Part shown: piece by piece, positions 47,161-55,981 of the stretch
Numbering within the stretch: position 1 is the stretch's first letter
Layout: every line of letters starts with the position of its first letter
DNA from: Gimesia algae
GTDB taxonomy: Bacteria; Planctomycetota; Planctomycetia; Planctomycetales; Planctomycetaceae
Length of the DNA: 64,000 nucleotides
Direction: 5' to 3'
NCBI RefSeq assembly: GCF_007746795.1
Contig: NZ_CP036343.1
Span: 6,887,029 to 6,951,028 of the forward strand
Program-made: the position numbers and the translations under genes
The notes under the pieces: model-generated
Database searches by the model: none
What the model was told of the DNA's origin: nothing
Seen by the model: only the letters and a program-made list of their open reading frames with translations

Positions 47161-47189
47161 TTTACAGTAGCTGTTCAACCTAATCTAAT
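47161..47189 (+). promoter_or_regulatory. sigma-70-type promoter
   Basis: TTTACA (47161-47166) and TCTAAT (47184-47189) with a 17-base spacer, 36 bases before the ATG of the six-repeat lipoprotein. Confidence 0.45.
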
Positions 47190-47224
47190 GATTTGTACCA
47201 GAGTTTTTTTATATCAGGTTTAAA

Positions 47225-49426
47225 ATGATTCCTCGATTCGACTTTTCTGTTCCCGCTGCTGTTTGTTCTGTGTTCCTGCAAAATACTAAGCCAGACCGCA
47301 GACGCTGGCAGCCTTTGATTATCTCACGTTTTTTGCTGGGACTGTGTCTCTGTCTGGCAACTTCCTGCGGCAGTTCGACTACCACGGAAAAGAAAAATTT
47401 GTCCCCACTGCATGAAGCCATTTCGTCATCTCAGCAATCCAATAACAAGGGTTCTGCCCCCAGCAGACCACGGGAGCGTCCATCCCCGAAAACATCCCGT
47501 ACTGACAATTCTACAGCAATGCGGCCTGATAAGAATTCGACCGAGCTGGTGTTTAAAATTGTTGCCTTGCATAAGAATGTGAATCAGTTTCTGGATCGGC
47601 CGGATAAGAAAATCGATCAGGCGAGCAGTTCAGCGCAAAGATCCCTGGATTCCACACTGCAACAAAACTTCAGTTTTTATCGGCCCGGTTCGGTACGCGT
47701 CGATCTGAGACAGAACAGACTCTCACTCAGATCGAACGCAGCGGACATCAGCGATCTGGTACGAAAGATGAATGAGGTCTGCTATCAGATGGTGACGATT
47801 GCTCCGTTGGACGAGACGCTCCGCGAAACGCTGGCGGCAGAATCCGGCGAGGACTCCCTGGTAAAACAGGAGCTACACTATTTCATTCACAAAATCAGTC
47901 CTGAATATCAGACACAGGTGGACCAGAATTTTCAGATCGGTTCGGAAGCGTTACGACTCATTCTGAATGAACGCTTTAAAAACGAAGTGCCTGAATATGT
48001 ACCAGGCTCACTGGTGCTGGACCTGGAATACAAAAAGCTGACCTTTGAGGTCATTACCTACCCCAGCCAGAATCTGGGTGTTCAGATCAATAGCCTGTAT
48101 CAGCTGCCAGTTTCCATTGGAGCCAAACCCTATCGAACCATCGAACAGCGCACAGACCAGCAGCTTAAACCCAGCCAGGTCACCTACGAGATTGTCGGTA
48201 TCGCTGATTTTCATGAACGCGCCATGGAAGATCAGTACGGTTATAATTTCTGGCGCAGGGATCTGATCAGGACTCTGACGGATCGTCTGGAAACCGGTCT
48301 GCCGGGCTATGTACCAGACACCCTGGATGTCAACCTGGTAAAGAAAACCATCACGTTTCAACTGGATCACACCCCTGATCACCGGGTGAGTGACTTCATC
48401 AACAATAAATCTGGTGATCAACTTGCAAGCGTGAAGTTTAAGGTACTGGCAGAGCCTGTTCTGGTGGAAGACCCCGGCCCGGTCTACCGGACACCAAACA
48501 GACCTATGAAACGTGTTGTGCTGAAGATTTTACTCGTCGAAAAGATGCTCGTAGAGAAATTCAAACGGCCTCAGTCACTACTCGCAACTCAACTACAAGA
48601 TATCTATCGCCATCTGGATGATTATCTGGGAAGAGGTGTCGACGGATATATCGGAAAGTCAGTCGGAGTTGACTTTGAGGCTATGCAGCTCTCCTTTCTG
48701 ATTGATCGTGTCCCCCCGGATGACCTGACTAAAATGGTGAATGGGATTCGCTTTCTGGATCTGGATGTCGACCAGGAACTGGTTTCTGTGGAAGATTTTG
48801 AGTATGACCCGCAAGCCTCTGAAAAAACCATGTATTTCAGTTTTGTCAATCGGGGACAAAAACTTCCGCAGTTTGACAAGATCACACAGAAGCATGTAGC
48901 GGACGGAAACCTGGGGGCAATTGAAGGCTATATTCCGGGTTCCCTGAAGATGGATTATGATCAGGGAACATTTAACATCCGGGTACGTGTGGTAAATGAA
49001 GATGCCAGTGATATCGAGGCAGCAACAACATCTTTGGCCAGGATCAAAATTGAATGCAATCACCTGAAAACCATCCTGCCTGAATCAAGTGGTACAGGGA
49101 ATCCACTGCAGCCTGGGATGACCGCAAAACAGTCAGCTGAACCAGCGCTTGTAAAAGAAAACGTCAAAGTAACCGTAAAATATGGCCTGTATGGCGGTAG
49201 AGCCACTGGGAAACCTCAGAAAAGTGCCCGAGATGCGCTCGACGGATTTTCCTGGATTGATCTCAAAACACTGCAGTTCGATGTCGAGAAGAAGGAATTC
49301 TCCTTCGAGACCACGGGCCCCTTCAATCGCGGGGCTCTTGAGCGTTCATTGAAACGGCAGAAATTCTATCAGTGCGTCATTTCACATGAGACGCTCACGA
49401 AGAAAGAAGAGCCGAAAGAGGAATGA
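47225..49426 (+). CDS. lipoprotein with about six tandem degenerate repeats (new repeat family?)
   Basis: A 733-residue protein with a hydrophobic segment ending in a lipobox-like ATSC (Cys48), a polar linker, then about six repeats of 90-110 residues. Each reads: strand, amphipathic helix, a loop with Y-x-P-G-S-L-x-V/L-D (anchors near residues 152, 258, 362, 475 and 569), two strands ending LTF/ITF/LSF, a helix, and a last strand. The last repeat (about 650-725) has lost the anchor. The order is compatible with a ferredoxin-like or HMA-like beta-alpha-beta-beta-alpha-beta fold without Cys ligands. I recognise no database family. It is divergent from mntR and ends at a shared terminator. Confidence 0.75.
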   Translation: MIPRFDFSVPAAVCSVFLQNTKPDRRRWQPLIISRFLLGLCLCLATSCGSSTTTEKKNLSPLHEAISSSQQSNNKGSAPSRPRERPSPKTSRTDNSTAMRPDKNSTELVFKIVALHKNVNQFLDRPDKKIDQASSSAQRSLDSTLQQNFSFYRPGSVRVDLRQNRLSLRSNAADISDLVRKMNEVCYQMVTIAPLDETLRETLAAESGEDSLVKQELHYFIHKISPEYQTQVDQNFQIGSEALRLILNERFKNEVPEYVPGSLVLDLEYKKLTFEVITYPSQNLGVQINSLYQLPVSIGAKPYRTIEQRTDQQLKPSQVTYEIVGIADFHERAMEDQYGYNFWRRDLIRTLTDRLETGLPGYVPDTLDVNLVKKTITFQLDHTPDHRVSDFINNKSGDQLASVKFKVLAEPVLVEDPGPVYRTPNRPMKRVVLKILLVEKMLVEKFKRPQSLLATQLQDIYRHLDDYLGRGVDGYIGKSVGVDFEAMQLSFLIDRVPPDDLTKMVNGIRFLDLDVDQELVSVEDFEYDPQASEKTMYFSFVNRGQKLPQFDKITQKHVADGNLGAIEGYIPGSLKMDYDQGTFNIRVRVVNEDASDIEAATTSLARIKIECNHLKTILPESSGTGNPLQPGMTAKQSAEPALVKENVKVTVKYGLYGGRATGKPQKSARDALDGFSWIDLKTLQFDVEKKEFSFETTGPFNRGALERSLKRQKFYQCVISHETLTKKEEPKEE

Positions 49427-49457
49427 TCATTCAGATTCATTTCATTCAAATAATAAA

Positions 49458-49494
49458 GCGGGCTGGTTCACCAATCTGAACCAGCCCGCTTTTG
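49458..49494. terminator. bidirectional terminator
   Basis: GCGGGCTGGTTCA (49458-49470) and TGAACCAGCCCGC (49477-49489) form a perfect 13-pair GC-rich stem with a 6-base loop, followed by TTTT on the plus strand and an A/T-rich flank on the minus strand. It serves the convergent genes ending at 49426 and 49513. Confidence 0.88.
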
Positions 49495-49512
49495 ATTGAA
49501 ATCAAAAGCAGA

Positions 49513-50205
49513 TTATGCCGTCTTGAGTAACTGATTCTGCTGAGTATCGCAGATGGATCCCTCAGAGAGGGTCAGCGTTTTTCTGGCGCAGTCGGCGGCG
49601 GACAGATCATGGGTCACCATGATAATTGTGCGGCCTTCTTCATTGAACTGGGTCAGAAACTCCATCACCTGCTCTTTAGTATCCGGATCAAGGTTCCCCG
49701 TCGGTTCGTCGGCCAGAATGATCGACGGATCGTTGGCCAGCATGCGTGCCAGAGCGACGCGCTGCTGCTGACCGACACTCAACTCGGCCGGCTTATGCTG
49801 CATACGATCCTGCAGGCCGACTTTGGCCAGCAGAGCTTCTGCTTTTTCCCGCTGTTCACCACGATGTTTCTTCGCCAGCACCATCGGGATCTGCACATTT
49901 TCGATCGCCGTCAGATAAGGAATCAGGTTGAACGTCTGAAACACAAAGCCGATCTTGTTCTGCCTGACTTCGGCACGTAGATTGACGGGTAGATCATAGA
50001 TCGATTCCCCATCCAGCAGAATCCGTCCTTCTGAAGGGGCCGACATCGCGCCCAGCATGGAGAGCAGTGTCGTTTTACCACTGCCACTGGGTCCGATGAT
50101 GGCGATAAAATCACCGCGGGCAATTTCCAGGCTGGTGGTATCGAGGGCCACCACCTCGTCCTGTTTCTTGCGATACACTTTGCGAACTGCCTCTAATGTT
50201 AACAT
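49513..50205 (-). CDS. ABC transporter ATP-binding protein, MacB/LolD type
   Basis: A 230-residue ATPase of the LolD/MacB (FtsE-like) subfamily. Walker A is GPSGSGKTTLL, the Q-loop region FVFQTFNLIPYLTAIENV, the signature LSVGQQQRVALARML, Walker B IILADEPTGNLD, and the switch His is in IMVTHD. The ATG follows AAGGAGG, which overlaps the permease stop. It powers the FtsX-like permease encoded immediately upstream. Together they form a mechanotransmission-type transporter acting on lipoproteins, peptides or a periplasmic partner. Confidence 0.93.
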   Translation of the reverse strand: MLTLEAVRKVYRKKQDEVVALDTTSLEIARGDFIAIIGPSGSGKTTLLSMLGAMSAPSEGRILLDGESIYDLPVNLRAEVRQNKIGFVFQTFNLIPYLTAIENVQIPMVLAKKHRGEQREKAEALLAKVGLQDRMQHKPAELSVGQQQRVALARMLANDPSIILADEPTGNLDPDTKEQVMEFLTQFNEEGRTIIMVTHDLSAADCARKTLTLSEGSICDTQQNQLLKTA

Positions 50206-50208
50206 GGA

Positions 50209-51426
50209 TCAGACCTCCTTGAAGCACATACAGGGATCGAGTTTCGCCGCCTGTCGTGCGGGGATATAACTGGCTGCAATCGTCACCAGCACGGCAATCG
50301 CTGCAGAGATGAATGCCAGACTGGGAACGGGCAGAACCGAGACATCGGCAAATGCCGGGCCCAGGAACATAGCCAGCACGCTGCCAGTGATATAACCGGT
50401 GATGCCGCCTGCGAGTCCCAGCAGAGCCGCTTTTGCCAGGAACAGTTGGGTGACGAAACGGGGTGTAGCTCCCAGCGCCATCAGCGTGCCAATTTCGCGA
50501 CGGCGTTCCATCACGTTGGCAAAGCTGGCACTGGCCATGCTCGCGCCTCCCACAGCAATCAGAATCGCCAGGAACAGGTACGAGAGATTGGTCATCATGC
50601 GATTGATGGAAACCTGGGTCTCCACGACGTTTGCAATCGTGACCACTTTCGTGCCGGGCAGCAGCGACTGCAGATCACCGACCAAACCGTTGGCGATGTC
50701 TTCGCAGCAGCCCATGACTTCGATAATGTTCACGACTTCACCCGACTTGGAAAGACGCTGCACGGTATGCAGGTGTGCGAAGACGCGGCTGTCATCCACG
50801 GTTCCCGTTTCCGGCAGTGTGGTCAACACTTTGAACTTTTCGCCCAGCAACTCCAGAGAATCGCCGGCGGCCAGTCCATTGCTGGCAGCATAGTCTGAAC
50901 CAAGAATGACTTCGTCTTCATTCAGATTCTGCAACGCCCGCCGTTCTGCCAAAGCTTCCGGCGCATCCTGATTTTCATCGATCACATTGATTTTGGCTTT
51001 ACAGCCTTCATGCTTTTTAAAAATCATGCCCCCCTGCCAGGCGGCCATTTTCTGAATTTCTTCCTGAGGCAGGATGCCTGTGAGAATCACATTCTTGCCG
51101 TCAATCTCGGTCGGCACACACAGCTTGGGAGAAATGGCTTCCACGCCTGTCAGCCCGGCGAGTGCCAGTTCGGCGACATGCTCTTCGGGAATGGTTTCCG
51201 CGTGCATGTCGGCTGAATAGTAATCCTGCAGCGTGACACCTTTGGGCAGAATGAGCACGTTGGCTCCCAGTTTATCGAGCTTTCCAGCGACTTCTTTCTC
51301 TGAGAAAATTGTCACATTGCGGATCGCCACTAATGCGGTCACACTCAGCATGATTGCCAGCAGACTGGCAATTAACGCGGTCGGACGTTCCCGCAGCTCT
51401 TTCCAGATGATAGATCTCATCGTCAT
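50209..51426 (-). CDS. FtsX-like ABC permease, MacB type
   Basis: A 405-residue permease with one N-terminal membrane helix (LIASLLAIMLSVTALVAI), a large periplasmic domain (about residues 45-275) and three C-terminal helices (FtsX domain, with ERRREIGTLMALGATPRFV). The periplasmic part contains a Cys pair (VMGCCEDIANG) and another Cys in HEGCKAK, which is unusual and fits the Cys-rich partners upstream. AAGGAG lies 8 bases before the ATG. Part of a four-gene minus-strand unit. Confidence 0.92.
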   Translation of the reverse strand: MTMRSIIWKELRERPTALIASLLAIMLSVTALVAIRNVTIFSEKEVAGKLDKLGANVLILPKGVTLQDYYSADMHAETIPEEHVAELALAGLTGVEAISPKLCVPTEIDGKNVILTGILPQEEIQKMAAWQGGMIFKKHEGCKAKINVIDENQDAPEALAERRALQNLNEDEVILGSDYAASNGLAAGDSLELLGEKFKVLTTLPETGTVDDSRVFAHLHTVQRLSKSGEVVNIIEVMGCCEDIANGLVGDLQSLLPGTKVVTIANVVETQVSINRMMTNLSYLFLAILIAVGGASMASASFANVMERRREIGTLMALGATPRFVTQLFLAKAALLGLAGGITGYITGSVLAMFLGPAFADVSVLPVPSLAFISAAIAVLVTIAASYIPARQAAKLDPCMCFKEV

Positions 51427-51456
51427 GAGACAGTCTCCTTAATAGAATGTGACGAA

Positions 51457-52248
51457 TTATTTACAGTGCTTACAGCCTTCAACGCCACAGCTTTTCCCGG
51501 CCTTTTTCAGTTCGGCAATCAGCTGCTGGCTCGTCACATTTCCGTTGTACATGCCCACCATCACACCGGGAGGCGCCATGAAAACAACCTTCGTATTCTG
51601 TCCGTCCTGGGGCACTTCAAGTTCTTTCAGGAAGTCGGCTTCTGCGGCTTCTGCCTGTGAGACGTTGACCACTTCTACGACATTCTGATAGCAGGGAACG
51701 GCTTTGAAGTCCTGCACGCCTTGGGGCAATGTTGTACCAGAACCCGGATTCACACACAGCAGGACCATTTTACGGCTCTGCAGAGTCTTCATGCAGCGGC
51801 ACTTGGCCGGCGAGACGAACGACTGCTGAATGTAGTCAGCGTTGATCTGTTTCACAAACGAACCGGTGATCGCGCCATTAGGAGCCACCGCCAGTGTTAG
51901 CGGCATCGGTGCGCGGGAAACGCCATATTCTTCGACCAGCTTGGCTTCCGCCGGATCGCTGGTATTAACGGCGACAAAGGTGGTTGTGTCATTTTTGCCT
52001 GACAGGTTCTGCTGCAGAGTACTCCACATGGCCTTGGTGGCATCATCCTGGTTTTTCCAGAACATGATGAACGTATATTTGTTCTCCTTCGCAGCCGCGG
52101 CTCGCGAGGTTTCGACTTTACTCAGTGAGGCGACTTTTTGTACTTCCTGGGCAGAACTGACCGATGTCAGCGCCATGACGAAAGCACAGACAACACACAA
52201 CTGCAACCGGTTATTTTTGAACGAACTGAAATTCGCACGTGTGAACAT
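51457..52248 (-). CDS. secreted thioredoxin-like protein with Cys/His C-terminal tail
   Basis: A 263-residue exported protein with a signal peptide (LCVVCAFVMALTSVSSAQ). Residues about 55-150 look like a thioredoxin fold (KYTFIMFWKNQDDATKAMW, TTFVAVNTSDPAEAKLVEEY, GVSRAPMPLTLAVAPNG) in which the CXXC motif is absent. A second half repeats the pattern (VVEVVNVSQAEAAEADFLKE, TKVVFMAPPGVMVGMYNG) and the chain ends in CGVEGCKHCK, plus KCRCM in the middle, which are likely metal-binding sites. GGGGA lies upstream of the ATG. It is 30 bases upstream of the permease gene. Confidence 0.75.
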   Translation of the reverse strand: MFTRANFSSFKNNRLQLCVVCAFVMALTSVSSAQEVQKVASLSKVETSRAAAAKENKYTFIMFWKNQDDATKAMWSTLQQNLSGKNDTTTFVAVNTSDPAEAKLVEEYGVSRAPMPLTLAVAPNGAITGSFVKQINADYIQQSFVSPAKCRCMKTLQSRKMVLLCVNPGSGTTLPQGVQDFKAVPCYQNVVEVVNVSQAEAAEADFLKELEVPQDGQNTKVVFMAPPGVMVGMYNGNVTSQQLIAELKKAGKSCGVEGCKHCK

Positions 52249-52439
52249 ATTAAGTTTCCCCTGTTTTGTATTAATGATTTGTATTTATTTCAAATGAAAG
52301 TCCCAGAGTCGCTTCCCGGAAGGAGACTGACTGACACGGAACATCACTGATCGTAAACGCTGTCTCACGCAATCTTCATACCAGTGACGGGACAGCACGC
52401 TGAAATCAGGCGGTGGACCAGCGGGCCCGGAAAGAAAAT

Positions 52440-52832
52440 CTATAAGCGCAAAGGTGCGGTAATCGTTGCTTGTGAAGTATCGATGGCGGTTGTATTTAAA
52501 ACGGCCAGGCGGCCCGGTAAATGATTCTCGACGATCAGCATATTATGGGTGACTGTCATGCTGCGGAGATTCACGGCGGGTGTGGTTTGCGCAAAAACAA
52601 TTTCAGAAATATGGCAGACACAGGGACAATTATGCTGCTCATCGTGTTCTGTGGACTCATGGAGATCGTGCAGATGACATGCAGGGGAGCAACACGCAGG
52701 ACGGCTCGCAACACAGGATTCCTGTGCCGATTCCGCCTGTCCCAGTTCGCCGATCGCAGCCACACCATGTGCCCAGCAGACGGGGCACGGTTGCAGTAAG
52801 AGGGCGATCAAAAACAGACGAAGCAGTTTCAT
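52440..52832 (-). CDS. small secreted Cys/His-rich protein
   Basis: A 130-residue protein with a signal peptide (LLRLFLIALLLQPCPVCWA). The mature N-half is dense in Cys and His: CVASRPACCSPACHLHDLHE then HDEQHNCPCVCH, an arrangement that suggests binding of copper, zinc or another soft metal. The C-half has no recognisable motif. First gene of the unit with the thioredoxin-like protein and the ABC transporter, with a 190-base gap. No family name can be given with confidence. Confidence 0.65.
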   Translation of the reverse strand: MKLLRLFLIALLLQPCPVCWAHGVAAIGELGQAESAQESCVASRPACCSPACHLHDLHESTEHDEQHNCPCVCHISEIVFAQTTPAVNLRSMTVTHNMLIVENHLPGRLAVLNTTAIDTSQATITAPLRL

Positions 52833-53316
52833 CGGATAATTTCACTCAAATCGTAACGACAGAGACTGACTGTGTGTATTCGTCCTGACCCGCGGAGCAC
52901 GCGCGGAATATTGTGATCAATGTGACCACAAGCCGAATCTCTATGAATACCCTGTTTATCGTCAGCAGCAGTTCGACAGCTTTACTGCAACTTGCTGTTT
53001 GATGTGGTCATTTGCTGTTCATTTGGGAACAGATCGTAAGAATTTACATCAACACCCAACCGACTATACGCCCCAGATTGCCCAAACCTGATAACCAAGG
53101 AAGTGCCGTAATATTTCAGAGGCCTCATTTACGTCGATTCGGTAGTATGAGATCAACACATCAATGTGCTTCGGAACAGGAACCCCTGCACATAGCCCCC
53201 TTGTGTGCAATACTTTATCGTGTTTTTCAATTGGGAGCATGCAAGGACTATGTATTTCCACTCCGATCACGGCAGTCGAGAATTGCCGTGCATTGGGGAA
53301 AAGGGTCGCGTTCTGC
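52833..53316. other. intergenic region, 484 bases
   Basis: Between the Cys/His-rich protein start and the end of the sigma factor gene. A short dyad TTGTG-N11-CACAA lies near 52915-52935 on the promoter side. Frames on either strand (53012-53320 plus, 53064-53270 minus) have no support as genes. Confidence 0.45.
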
Positions 53317-55584
53317 TTAGGGAGATTCTTGAATCTGTTTCAGCAGCGTGGGAATGGGTACCTGATCGGTGGCACTGGGAGCCCGCAGACCTTTGCGTCC
53401 GTAGACGAAGATCACCAAACGCCCCTTGCACATACCTCGATTTTTCCATGCACTGTTGAGTCGGCGTGCTTCTTCCGCATTGCCGCAGCAGAATGCATAA
53501 ACAGCGCAGAAGCCGTCGAGGTCGCGTAGTACGAAGGGATTCATATAGATTCGCGTGATTAACGCGTCGACAAATTTCAGTTCTGGAACATCAGTTAATC
53601 CAAGCTGAATCACAGTTTTCGCAGGCAATCTTTCATTCGGCGTGGGCATCGGGAAGCCGTTGTCATACCGCATGAGATACCAGCCGTCAGGAATTCGTTC
53701 TTCGGGCACCGTGATGGTGGCTGACTCGGCTGCGTATTTCCGGATGAGCGCCAGTTCCGAAGGACTCGGTTTGAACACCGGCTTCTGATGGGGAAGGATT
53801 TCCGGTACGTCGATTGTTGTGTGGGTTTTCTGCCTGGTTTCTGTTGCCCAGATTGCGTTTGCCGTCAGACCTGCCCCCAGTGCGACTGCCAGACTACTGA
53901 CCGCCAGGAGCGGCAGCCAGGCGGATCGTGGTAATACGAGCCGTACCTTGACGACTCGTCGCAGCAACAGGAGACTGAAGATGAATCCCATGCCGGCTGT
54001 CATCACAAGTTGCGAAGGCAGGCCTTTAGGCGGCACTGGTGGTTTGAAGGCGGCCGGCACCTCGACTCTGACACCTGTGCCGTCCTGTGTGTAACGATAA
54101 ACAACCGGTTCATTCTTTACCGGTCGCTCGGGCATAATTACTGACTGCAGCATGACCAATGACAAAAGTGCGACAGCCCCCAACATCAAACCGCCAATCA
54201 AGATGACGTGATAGCGCCGTGCGACCGGCTTGATGTCGACACTGTCCTCGCTGGAAACAACGTTACCGAATGAAACATCACCCTTGCTCCGTTTTCGCCA
54301 GCGTTCAATAAGTTCCCAGACAGCCATACCGGAACATGCGACAAACCAGGACCAGAATAAAATAGTTCCGATTGAGAAACTAAACAGTTCTTCGCGCGGC
54401 ACACTCGACAGCCAGATTGCAGCAATCACGATGAAAAAAGAGGCCCCGACCAGAAGCTCCCATAAGGACCACTGAGGCCGCTGTTCGGTCAACTGATCCG
54501 CGGCAGTCAGTGGTTGGTTGCGCAGCGTCCAGATGCGCCAGGCAAGCCGCACCGCAAGCGTCAGAAATAACATGGCCATCAATCCAAATGCCATAACAAA
54601 ACCGGGCATTGTCGAGATTATTGCGGGATCTTTTAAAGCCACAAGACCGAATGTAAGCCCGACATACGACAACACAAACAATCGCTGTTTCCAGTCGGCT
54701 GGAGGAATCGTCCAGGTCCAGCGTCGGAAGGGATACGTGGGATGAGCGGCATAATCGCGGCCGAAGGCCTGCGCACGCATAAGTTCACGGACCCAAGCCG
54801 GCGGTCGTATTAACAGCGCGACCCCGATGACCACGAACAGCAGCAGAATCCAGCCTTTCAGAAACAGAAACAACAATATGTTACCGGCAATCGCCCCGAG
54901 CGTTACGGTAAACGGAAGCAGGCCCCCCGGCGCGGACTTGGCGACAGTCACACCCACCCCGCTAATTCCGATCTTCGCCAGTGATGCGGTGAGTGAATTC
55001 GACGCGGCCTGTGCCGAATTTTCACCGAAGAACGACGTCACCGCCGCGATGGTCGTCATCACACCGAAGCTTTGGAGTCGCTTTCGGAGCTGTTCCACAC
55101 CGCGTTGCAGTCGGCGCGACATCGTCGCCTGATTCACCCCCAGCTGATCTGCCACCTGCTGCTGTGTCTTGCCTTGCAGATAGTGCAGGACAATCGGCAA
55201 CCGCAGATCGTCGCTTAATCCATTGAGAGCCCGGTCGATGAGCGGCTGCATTTCGCTCCACTCGGATGATTCAGTGATGATGGCCGGGGAATTTGCCACG
55301 GCCTGTTCCCGACTTGTTCTCCGCCTGCGGGACCGAACAATGTTCAACGATCGGCTTGTCGCCAGTGCGTGCAGCCATCCCGCAATATTCTCTCGCACCG
55401 TGTACGCTTTACGGGCTAGCTCCAGAAAACACTCCTGACACAGATCTTCCGCCGTGTGCTTGTCGCCCGTCACGCGCAGGCCGATGCTGTATACCATTCC
55501 CGCATACCGATCGATCAATTCTCGGAATGCAGCCGGATCGCCTTCGTGGCAGTATCGGTGCAGCAGCACTTCGTCCGAACTCAT
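53317..55584 (-). CDS. ECF sigma factor fused to a multi-pass membrane domain
   Basis: A 755-residue protein. Residues 1-170 are an ECF sigma-70: region 2 (FRELIDRYAGMVYSIGLRV, TAEDLCQECFLEL) and region 4 (LPIVLHYLQGKTQQQVADQL, GVNQATMSRRLQRG). A linker (about 170-215) leads to many hydrophobic helices (about 225-270, 310-360, 380-440, 470-500, 540-590, 600-625), and a soluble C-terminal part of about 130 residues. A sigma factor fused to its own membrane domain needs no separate anti-sigma factor; release would need proteolysis or conformational change. No anti-sigma gene is adjacent. The ATG has GAGGG upstream. Confidence 0.88.
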   Translation of the reverse strand: MSSDEVLLHRYCHEGDPAAFRELIDRYAGMVYSIGLRVTGDKHTAEDLCQECFLELARKAYTVRENIAGWLHALATSRSLNIVRSRRRRTSREQAVANSPAIITESSEWSEMQPLIDRALNGLSDDLRLPIVLHYLQGKTQQQVADQLGVNQATMSRRLQRGVEQLRKRLQSFGVMTTIAAVTSFFGENSAQAASNSLTASLAKIGISGVGVTVAKSAPGGLLPFTVTLGAIAGNILLFLFLKGWILLLFVVIGVALLIRPPAWVRELMRAQAFGRDYAAHPTYPFRRWTWTIPPADWKQRLFVLSYVGLTFGLVALKDPAIISTMPGFVMAFGLMAMLFLTLAVRLAWRIWTLRNQPLTAADQLTEQRPQWSLWELLVGASFFIVIAAIWLSSVPREELFSFSIGTILFWSWFVACSGMAVWELIERWRKRSKGDVSFGNVVSSEDSVDIKPVARRYHVILIGGLMLGAVALLSLVMLQSVIMPERPVKNEPVVYRYTQDGTGVRVEVPAAFKPPVPPKGLPSQLVMTAGMGFIFSLLLLRRVVKVRLVLPRSAWLPLLAVSSLAVALGAGLTANAIWATETRQKTHTTIDVPEILPHQKPVFKPSPSELALIRKYAAESATITVPEERIPDGWYLMRYDNGFPMPTPNERLPAKTVIQLGLTDVPELKFVDALITRIYMNPFVLRDLDGFCAVYAFCCGNAEEARRLNSAWKNRGMCKGRLVIFVYGRKGLRAPSATDQVPIPTLLKQIQESP

Positions 55585-55898
55585 TCACCCTCTCCTCAGG
55601 TAGTGCTCCTTTATTAGACTTCTCTCAATATATGACACCACCGGCCGAGAAAATATGCAGTCAGACCATTCACAGGTGAGAAAAAAGGCGAATACCATTT
55701 GCTGCCAAGACGAAGGAGACTCAAAAAATGCATCATGTAACGCTACAAAGTTTTGAGAAGGGAACAGCATTCATCGGTTCTTCTCAGCCAGATACGCAAC
55801 AGTGCGTTTTACTTCTGTTTTTCCGAGAACAATGAACTTACCTGTTCCACATTTGGTATCCAGGTGTTTTCAGGCTGAATCAGGATGATTATTTCTGA
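55585..55898. other. intergenic region without a gene
   Basis: About 310 bases between the sigma factor start and the hairpin at 55899. I see no supported coding region or clear promoter. Confidence 0.4.
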
Positions 55899-55946
55899 GA
55901 TTCGTGTATCATGGGAGGAGGGTAAAACATGATACACGAATCGTAA
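55899..55946 (+). promoter_or_regulatory. perfect 15-pair hairpin with a possible five-codon leader peptide
   Basis: GATTCGTGTATCATG (55899-55913) pairs exactly with CATGATACACGAATC (55928-55942) around the 14-base loop GGAGGAGGGTAAAA. The loop contains a strong Shine-Dalgarno sequence, followed by ATG at 55929 and a short frame encoding MIHES with a TAA stop at 55944-55946. The downstream gene at 55982 has no Shine-Dalgarno sequence of its own, so the leader may regulate or couple its translation. A transposon end or a protein-binding site cannot be excluded. Confidence 0.5.
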
Positions 55947-55981
55947 GATCAGAGTTTTCTATTGCCAAATAGTTCTTTTGA

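Noticed and set aside
53012..53320. 102-codon plus-strand frame between metal operon and sigma factor
   Set aside because: No start signal, no motif, overlaps the end of the convergent real gene.
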